The notes below the pieces were generated by a model. That model searched no databases. It was not told the origin of the DNA and saw nothing but the letters and a program-made list of their open reading frames with translations. Source: CAYWNA01 sp964459305 (GTDB taxonomy: Bacteria; Planctomycetota; Planctomycetia; Pirellulales; Pirellulaceae). From it: a DNA stretch of 13,365 nucleotides. The translations under genes were made by a program, and so were the position numbers. The stretch covers positions 1 to 13,365 of the forward strand of contig CAYWNA010000322.1 of the NCBI GenBank assembly GCA_964459305.1, given 5' to 3'. Positions 8,266 to 13,365 of this stretch are shown piece after piece; position 1 is the first letter of the stretch, and the number at the start of each line of letters is the position of its first letter.

Positions 8266-9068
8266 GTACCATGCCGTCGACGAACACCGGCGTGTCCGGC
8301 AAGTTCCCGTTCCGCAATGCCCGCTTCAAAATCAGCAGAACTTCCTGAGCCCGTCCACGGCAAAGGCCGGAATCAGCACACGCCTCCGCGGTCGACCACT
8401 TCGCCAACCTGCCTCAGCAACCGCTCCTCGGCCGCGTTGCGGCCTTCGTGCAATCGTTCGCCGTAAGTCGATTCGCTGATCACCAGATCGGCTTGGAAAT
8501 CCGGCCGCCCCAGGGCCGGTACGGTTTGTTGAGCGGAGACGCTGTAGTCACCGGTGAAGAGGATCGTACCACCCGGCGTCTTCATCAGGATCATCGCCGC
8601 GCCCAGGATATGCGACGCCGGTAGCCAGCGGATTCCGATCTCGCCGACCTGAATCGGCTGATGGTACCTGACCGGCGCCATGGATCTAAGCAACGCCTCC
8701 ACCTGATGTCCGGTGTACAGCGGCACTTCGGATTCGTGGTCCGGAGCGTTCATCAGCCGCAGCGAGTCGCGTAGCAGGATGCCAACCAGATCGATCGGCG
8801 GCGGCGTGGCAAACACCGGTGCGCCGGCGCAGGCTTCGGCCAGTACCGGCAACCCACCAGAATGGTCCATATGCGCATGCGTCACCAGAATCGCATCCAC
8901 CCGCGTATCGGCCAGCAGCGACAGGTCCGGCAGCGGGCTAGATCCGGAATATCGCACTCCGCAGTCCACGACGAAGGCGGCCCCGGCCACGCGGACCAGG
9001 GTACACGAGGCGCCGATCGAAGTGGCGCCTCCCAAGAACGAGATTTCGATGGAGTTTGGATTGGGCAT
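8264..9068 (-). pseudogene. Broken MBL-fold beta-CASP ribonuclease
   Basis: The intact front half is 231 residues from the ATG at 9068, preceded by AGGA. It shows the metallo-beta-lactamase zinc site THAHMDH (H64, H66, D68, H69), SHILG (H153), FTGDYS (D174), and the beta-CASP motif ESTYGERLH (E199). Intact relatives are RNA-cleaving zinc nucleases of roughly 450 residues. The frame ends at a TGA at 8373-8375. Homology continues in another frame: RVLIPAFA, then GRAQEVLLILKRAL and VFVDGMVR, which ends at 8264. Restoring one base near 8380-8384 and one near 8354-8358 would reconnect it, so two single-base losses are implied. After VFVDGMVR the expected C-terminal RNA-specificity part, with its last histidine motifs, is missing and the dsRBD frame begins. 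An ATG at 9167 is in frame, but the family-like sequence starts at 9068. Confidence 0.85.
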
Positions 9069-9232
9069 GGAATCCTGGATGCTGGCCCGCAATGGGGTTA
9101 TGATACGGGCGCCGAGAGTGCTGTTTCTCCAGCGAGTGACCCCGCACTTCTCGCCGTCAGGCCGCATTGTCAGATGCTACGCGGCGATTCGTCAACTGTC
9201 CTGCGATCACAGACAAGAGGGAGATGATAACC
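9069..9232. other. Divergent intergenic region
   Basis: These 164 bases separate the broken nuclease (minus) from the propeller gene (plus) and should hold the latter's promoter. I could not pick out convincing -35/-10 boxes. Confidence 0.4.
9215..9223 (+). promoter_or_regulatory. Ribosome binding site of the propeller gene
   Basis: AAGAGGGAG ends nine bases before the ATG at 9233 and only one base or less from the ATG at 9224. It therefore favours 9233 as the start and argues against the longer frame beginning with TTG at 9167. Confidence 0.55.
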
Positions 9233-12200
9233 ATGCGCAAGACAATCCACCAAAAACGTCCCCGACATCTCGTACATCACTGTGCAAAAGCCTTGAAATC
9301 ATCGAACACGTTTCTGACGCTACTATTCCTCGCCATGCCGGCACTCGCCCAGGATGGCCCTGGTCTCTTGAGGGAGGCTGACGTCAAGGGTGGACTCGTC
9401 GTGCACGTGGGCTGTGGCGACGGAACGCTTTGTGCCGCATTGGGGAACGATCCGCAATACGTTGTGCAAGGACTTCAACGCGATCCACTTGAGCTGGACG
9501 AAGCACGCGACACCGTGCGCGCCAAGGGTAATTACGGACGAGTGTCCGTCAGACATTGGCCGGGAGGGCGTTTACCCTACGCTGACAACCTCGTCAACTT
9601 GCTGATCGTTGACGACAGGAACTGCCACTTGCAGCCTGAGGAGATTGCACGCGTTCTTGCACCACGGGGCGTCGCGTTTGTGCCGGAAGGGATGGAAGTC
9701 AACTCGCTCACGCCGCAGCCGTCTTCTTCGAGCCTGGTCAAATATGTCAAGCCCGTTCCCAAACAGATCGACGACTGGCCGCACTACCTGTACGGTGCCG
9801 ATAATAACGCCGTTTCTCAAGATGCCAGAGTCGGACCACCACAGCGCATGCAGTGGGTGTGCGGTCCGGCCTATGCTCGCAGCCACGAAATCAATTCGAG
9901 CATGGCCGGTATGGTGTCGGCCGGCGGACGCATTTTCTACATTTGGGATGAAGGCCCTCTTGGCCAGCCCGAAATGCGATTCCCGTCGCAGTGGTCACTG
10001 ATTGCGCGGGATGGTTTCAATGGCCGGCCACTGTGGAAACTCCCCATGCCTACTTGGGGATGGCGACAATGGCACGCAGCCTCGCGTTGGGACAATCCGC
10101 GGAATCGCGCGGCAATGCTTCGGCAGCTACCACGGACGACAACTCGCCGTCTGGTCGCCAGCGCGGACAGGCTCTACGTGACTCTCGCCTACGAGGCACC
10201 GGTCAGTGTGCTCGATGCAGCTACCGGAGATGTGCTGAACGTCATCGAGGGGACACACGGGACCGATGAAATCCTATTGGATTCTCAGACGCTTATTCTT
10301 GTTGTGAGAGAAACCGCGCGAACGACGGCCGAAGCCGGAAAGGACTTCAGGCTCAGTCAGAATCAGGGACGAGTCGTGGCCGTTGATGCGCGGACCGGCC
10401 AACGACTCTGGCAGAGTGAGACGGACACCATAGCGCCGCTGACGTTGGCCTGCCATAGCGGCCGTGTCTACTACGCGAACGATGGTCAGGTCGTGTGCCT
10501 GGATCGCATGAACGGTCAGAAGCTTTGGATGAGTGAACGTGTCCGAGGCAACCCAGCGACCGCTACGCTGGTGGCACAAGAAAAGGTCGTCCTCTTTGCA
10601 TGTGGACCTGTGTCGCAGGCCGCGGAAAAGCGAGGCTATCAGACCATTCGGTATCATCAGGCCCACGCATTCTCCGCAGATACTGGGGAGCGACTTTGGT
10701 CAGGTCCGCAATACCGAGGACCAAGTGGCAATGCGCGTGATGTATTTGTCATCGGTGGACTTGTCTGGTTTGGTGTGGACAACAAAGAAAACCAGCCCGA
10801 CCATTGGCGCGAAACGACAACGCAGCGACTGGGCTATGACCTTGTTAGCGGTGAGGTGAAACGCCGCGTCTCTGTACCCAAGCTCACGAGCCCCGGTCAC
10901 CACTATCGTTGCTATCGAAGCAAGGCGACAGAACGATTTCTGCTGCTGCCCAAACGCGGCGTCGAATTCCTGGATCTTCAGGGCGAGGATCACATGCGGC
11001 ATGATTGGCTGCGTGCGCCGTGCACCTACGGATTTTTGCCGGCCAACGGCATGCTCTATACAGCGCCCCATCAATGCGTGTGCTATCAAGGTGTGCTGCT
11101 GTCAAACTTCACCGCATTGACCGCGAAGCGAGAGCCGAATGCTGGAGACGTCGAAGAGTCGAAGACTGCGACGCGTCTGCTGAAAGGACCGGCGTACGGA
11201 AAGATCGAAAATCGGCAATCGAAAATCGAAAATTCCAATGACTGGCCCATGTACCGTCATGATCCGCGCCGTAGCGGGTCGGCCGACACTACCGTGCCCG
11301 ACCGTCCGAAACAACGATGGGAAATCGGCCTCAGGGCCCCAATCACACCACCTGTGGTTGCCCAGGGCAAACTCCTCGTTGCAGAAAAGGACGCGCACAC
11401 CGTTCAGGCATTGGACGCTCGAACCGGTCGCAGACTCTGGCGATTTACGGCGGGTGCACGCATCGACTCACCGCCAACCATTCACGGTCCACTGGCCTTA
11501 TTTGGATCTTCCGACGGGTGGGTCTATTGTCTTGGTGTTTCTGACGGAACCGAGGTGTGGCGCTCTCTTGCCGCACCGCAGGAACAGCAGGTTGGCGCTT
11601 TCGGTCAATTGGAATCGGCCTGGCCCGTGCACGGCAGTGTGGTGGTCCAGAACGACGTGACCGTCACGCCTCCGCGTCCTTTGGTCTATTTTTCCGCAGG
11701 ACGATCGACTTATCTGGATGGTGGCATTCACGTCTACGCACTTGATCCACAAACCGGTGAAATGTGTTATCAGAACTGCCTAAGTGGGCCGCGACCGGAT
11801 CCTTTCGAAGAGACCGGCGGTGCCGGCTATATGGACGGCGCCAAGTCCGACATCCTGGTCAGTGACGGTGCCGATCTCTTCCTGCACCAGGAGCGTTTTC
11901 GCAGCGATCTGAAACGTTTTTCATCGCCGATGCAACAACGTGAAAGGGAGCGGGGTGGTTATCGCGAGTACCCTTCCTATCCGGAACGGGGATCGAACGC
12001 CATGCGGCTTCTTTCCAGCAGAGGCATTCTTGACGATTCCTACAACGAAGGTACTTACTGGGCTCTTAGTCAACGCTGGCCTGGATGGGATCGGCACATG
12101 AACAAAATTGGCGCATATGGTCAACTCTTGGTTTTCAATGAGCAGACCGTGTTTGGTGTGCATGTCTTCACCGAGAGAGTTCGCGTGCGTCGAGGGTTCT

Positions 12201-12565
12201 TCCCAGGCACCAAAGGCTATCGTCTCTATGCCAAGGCGTATGAGCCGGGAAGAAGTGAGGATGCCTTCAAGAAGACCAAAGAAGACTGGTCGGTTCACAT
12301 TCCGATTCGCGTTCGGGCGATGGTACTGGCCGGAGACAAACTGTTCGTTGCCGGCCCACCTGACGTGATTCCCGACGAAGATCCCCTCGCTGCCTTCGAA
12401 GGTCGCAAAGGAGCAGAGCTTTGGGCGATCTCCGCGACAACGGGACGCACGCTTGCCGAATTGCCACGCCTGAAAGCACCCCTCGCATACGACGGACTGA
12501 TCGCGGCCGGCGCCTGCCTGTATCTCTCAACCACCGACGGCAGGATACACTGCCTCGGGGAGTAG
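9233..12565 (+). CDS. Secreted PQQ-type beta-propeller protein with methyltransferase-like N-terminus
   Basis: This 1110-residue product carries a signal peptide with a long basic n-region, a hydrophobic core at about 27-34 and ALA before a likely cleavage at 39/40. Residues 50-150 resemble a Rossmann methyltransferase, with motif I VVHVGCGDG at 56-64 and a PYADNLVNLLIVDD stretch further on. Two PQQ/BamB-like propeller regions follow. The first covers about 180-600, with repeats such as VLDAATGD near 324, AVDARTGQRLW near 381, CLDRMNGQKLW near 419 and AFSADTGERLW near 477. The second runs from DWPMYRHDPRRSG near 669 to the end, with ALDARTGRRLW near 723 and ALDPQTGE near 832. This architecture recurs in planctomycetes as a family of unknown function. 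It is probably periplasmic, where S-adenosylmethionine is not expected, so the methyltransferase-like part may be structural. Whether it binds PQQ cannot be told. It is divergent from the broken nuclease across 164 bases. An AT-rich repeat encodes its inter-propeller linker. Confidence 0.88.
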   Translation: MRKTIHQKRPRHLVHHCAKALKSSNTFLTLLFLAMPALAQDGPGLLREADVKGGLVVHVGCGDGTLCAALGNDPQYVVQGLQRDPLELDEARDTVRAKGNYGRVSVRHWPGGRLPYADNLVNLLIVDDRNCHLQPEEIARVLAPRGVAFVPEGMEVNSLTPQPSSSSLVKYVKPVPKQIDDWPHYLYGADNNAVSQDARVGPPQRMQWVCGPAYARSHEINSSMAGMVSAGGRIFYIWDEGPLGQPEMRFPSQWSLIARDGFNGRPLWKLPMPTWGWRQWHAASRWDNPRNRAAMLRQLPRTTTRRLVASADRLYVTLAYEAPVSVLDAATGDVLNVIEGTHGTDEILLDSQTLILVVRETARTTAEAGKDFRLSQNQGRVVAVDARTGQRLWQSETDTIAPLTLACHSGRVYYANDGQVVCLDRMNGQKLWMSERVRGNPATATLVAQEKVVLFACGPVSQAAEKRGYQTIRYHQAHAFSADTGERLWSGPQYRGPSGNARDVFVIGGLVWFGVDNKENQPDHWRETTTQRLGYDLVSGEVKRRVSVPKLTSPGHHYRCYRSKATERFLLLPKRGVEFLDLQGEDHMRHDWLRAPCTYGFLPANGMLYTAPHQCVCYQGVLLSNFTALTAKREPNAGDVEESKTATRLLKGPAYGKIENRQSKIENSNDWPMYRHDPRRSGSADTTVPDRPKQRWEIGLRAPITPPVVAQGKLLVAEKDAHTVQALDARTGRRLWRFTAGARIDSPPTIHGPLALFGSSDGWVYCLGVSDGTEVWRSLAAPQEQQVGAFGQLESAWPVHGSVVVQNDVTVTPPRPLVYFSAGRSTYLDGGIHVYALDPQTGEMCYQNCLSGPRPDPFEETGGAGYMDGAKSDILVSDGADLFLHQERFRSDLKRFSSPMQQRERERGGYREYPSYPERGSNAMRLLSSRGILDDSYNEGTYWALSQRWPGWDRHMNKIGAYGQLLVFNEQTVFGVHVFTERVRVRRGFFPGTKGYRLYAKAYEPGRSEDAFKKTKEDWSVHIPIRVRAMVLAGDKLFVAGPPDVIPDEDPLAAFEGRKGAELWAISATTGRTLAELPRLKAPLAYDGLIAAGACLYLSTTDGRIHCLGE
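11201..11235 (+). repeat. AT-rich short direct repeat inside the propeller gene
   Basis: ATCGAAAATCG occurs at 11204-11214 and again exactly at 11218-11228, a 14-base period, followed by AAAATT. The stretch is far richer in A and T than its surroundings. It is read in frame as KIENRQSKIEN (about residues 657-667), in the linker between the two propeller regions. Such units look like intergenic filler repeats rather than a protein domain. Confidence 0.6.
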
Positions 12566-12634
12566 CCCTCTCGACGGCTTCATAAAACGTCTATTCCTTC
12601 ACGACGTGCGTCGTTGTCGGACCTCTATCTCCAA

Positions 12635-12655
12635 ACGCAAGTGGCTAACTTGCGT
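12635..12655. repeat. Perfect 8-bp hairpin
   Basis: ACGCAAGT, loop GGCTA, ACTTGCGT. There is no following T-run, so it is more like a REP-type palindromic unit than an intrinsic terminator. It lies 70 bases after the propeller gene stop and could still protect a 3' end. Confidence 0.5.
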
Positions 12656-12746
12656 CGGTGCGCCACCGAACGCACTTTGCAGGCAGACGCTTCCTACGTC
12701 GGTCGTGAACACCGCCGCGCGCAAGCAGATGGTGATTGGCGACGGC

Positions 12747-12767
12747 GGTGGGGGCGACCTGCGCGCC
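12747..12767 (+). repeat. Copy 2 of the dispersed GC-rich repeat
   Basis: GGTGGGGGCGACC, two bases, then CGCGCC. This matches 19 of 21 bases with the minus strand at 6819-6839. GGAAA follows four bases later in both copies, suggesting the homology once extended further. Confidence 0.45.
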
Positions 12768-12950
12768 TTGCGGAAACAGGTTTGGACGCGTCGGGCGATG
12801 TGACCTCGCTCGGGTCGCGTGCCGAGTGGAAGGTTGGCATCTTTGCTGAAGCGTCGCCACGTGGGCAATGGGGGCGATTTGTGGCCACACGATCGTCATG
12901 ACGTGGCATGGGGCGATGTGGCTGGCGGTCATGGCGGCTCAGTCGGTGGC
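12752..12950 (+). repeat. Imperfect direct repeats with about 40-base spacing
   Basis: GGGCGA occurs at 12752, 12793, 12872 and 12911, with spacings of 41, 79 and 39 bases, that is about one, two and one 40-base steps. The last two units are clearly related over a longer span. ACGTGGGCAATG then GGGGCGATTTGTGGC at 12859-12885 aligns, with a few gaps, to ACGTGGCATG then GGGCGATGTGGC at 12901-12922. Confidence 0.45.
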
Positions 12951-13083
12951 AGCGGGAAAGATGATGACGACTCAGTCGACAAGCGAGAGTCGGAGTTACA
13001 TCCTTCGGTGCCTCCCGCGGTGCTCTCTTTTTCGCCCGTGGTGAGCTCCGTACCCGCAGCCGCTCGGATGCAATCCCAAGCGT

Positions 13084-13365
13084 CTATTTCGGCATCGGCA
13101 ACACGATCGTGGCGTTCTCGTTCAGCGAGACTTCCCCTTCCTTGCCGTCGATCCGGTACTGGATCTTTAGCTGCTTCACGATACCCTGAGCCGGGTCACC
13201 ACCTAGGCTCTGGTTGTAACTTGTACTGGGCAGAAAAATGATGCGGTAGTTCTTGGCGTATTTGCGGAGAATCGCGGTGACGTTTTTGATTTTCGCGCCG
13301 GCACCGTACTCGGCCTTGATGATTTCCAGTTCGACCGGCTTCTGACCGGCCTGTGCGAGGGCTTT
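13084..13365 (-). CDS. C-terminal fragment of a DUF3395-like protein (runs off the right edge)
   Basis: The frame is open from the window edge to a TAG at 13084-13086 and gives the last 93 residues of a longer protein. The start is outside the window. Visible features are KPVELEIIKAEYGAGAKIKN, a VTAILRKY segment, GGDPAQGIVKQLKIQYRIDG and the terminal LNENATIVLPMPK. The pattern AxYGA...DVT...DPxxGxxKxLxVxYxxDG resembles the C-terminal DUF3395-type beta domain that planctomycete proteins carry, often after other domains. The assignment is from memory of that pattern. The function is unknown. It is convergent with the propeller gene and its composition looks like normal coding sequence. Confidence 0.75.
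   Translation of the reverse strand, partial: KALAQAGQKPVELEIIKAEYGAGAKIKNVTAILRKYAKNYRIIFLPSTSYNQSLGGDPAQGIVKQLKIQYRIDGKEGEVSLNENATIVLPMPK

Larger units (their letters stand above)
12566..13083. other. Gene-free interval rich in hairpins and degenerate repeats
   Basis: No recognisable protein is encoded on either strand. Open frames here (for example 12614-12901 plus) carry repeat-derived, Arg/Trp-rich sequence. The interval contains a tight ACGACG/CGTCGT stem at 12601-12614, a hairpin at 12635-12655, a copy of the dispersed GC-rich repeat at 12747, imperfect GGGCGAT repeats, a 10-bp palindrome CGTCATGACG at 12894-12903 and a CTCAGTCG direct repeat (12939 and 12971). It separates the plus-strand propeller gene from a convergent minus-strand gene. 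Confidence 0.55.

Noticed and set aside
7663..8466. 267-codon plus-strand open frame
   Set aside because: It is antisense to the recombinase, dsRBD and nuclease sequences, which carry the real motifs.
9167..9232. N-terminal extension of the propeller protein from a TTG
   Set aside because: It would bury the signal peptide behind 22 polar residues, and the ribosome binding site fits the ATG at 9233.
12614..12901. 95-codon plus-strand frame in the right intergenic region
   Set aside because: Its sequence derives from the GC-rich repeats, with RRWGRP-type runs, and no domain is recognisable.
12752..12950. CRISPR array
   Set aside because: The repeats are degenerate, with no constant repeat unit and spacer pattern, and no cas gene is in the window.

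Overview
The window looks like a moderately GC-rich genome segment from a member of the Planctomycetota. The evidence is indirect: a very large Ser/Thr kinase with one transmembrane helix and a TPR tail and a DWG (not DFG) motif, a secreted quinoprotein-like beta-propeller with an N-terminal methyltransferase-like fold, and loose gene packing with many imperfect repeats. Signal peptides and a TonB-dependent receptor show a diderm cell envelope. No RNA gene, CRISPR array, complete insertion sequence or origin was seen.

Layout. 1-404: leader without a recognisable gene, containing an 11-C run and a weak promoter-like pair. 405-3818 (+): transmembrane Ser/Thr protein kinase with TPR tail. 3819-4040: short spacer. 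4041-6455 (+): TonB-dependent outer-membrane receptor with a GTG start and signal peptide, followed by a 16-bp perfect palindrome. 6456-6881: no gene, but hairpins and one copy of a dispersed GC-rich repeat. 6882-9068 (-): a run of damaged genes on one strand. In their own reading order these are a beta-CASP metallo-beta-lactamase ribonuclease broken by two single-base frameshifts and a truncation, a double-stranded-RNA-binding fragment that begins exactly where the nuclease stops, and a large serine recombinase without its catalytic domain. 9233-12565 (+): secreted PQQ-type propeller protein with a methyltransferase-like N-terminus. 12566-13083: no gene, but a hairpin and imperfect repeats of a GGGGCGAT-containing unit. 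13084-13365 (-): C-terminal 93 residues of a protein whose start lies beyond the right edge; it resembles DUF3395-type domains.

How the genes might work together. The three long plus-strand genes all concern the cell envelope (membrane kinase, outer-membrane receptor, exported propeller). Kinase and receptor could be co-transcribed. Nothing in the sequence ties the propeller protein to them, because the degraded block lies between. The most unusual part is that block. The nuclease/dsRBD junction may mark either a deletion joining two genes or the ruin of a beta-CASP nuclease fused to dsRNA-binding domains. A second point of interest is an AT-rich short direct repeat lying in frame inside the propeller gene. 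No clearly new intact system is evident; the findings are leads, not demonstrations.
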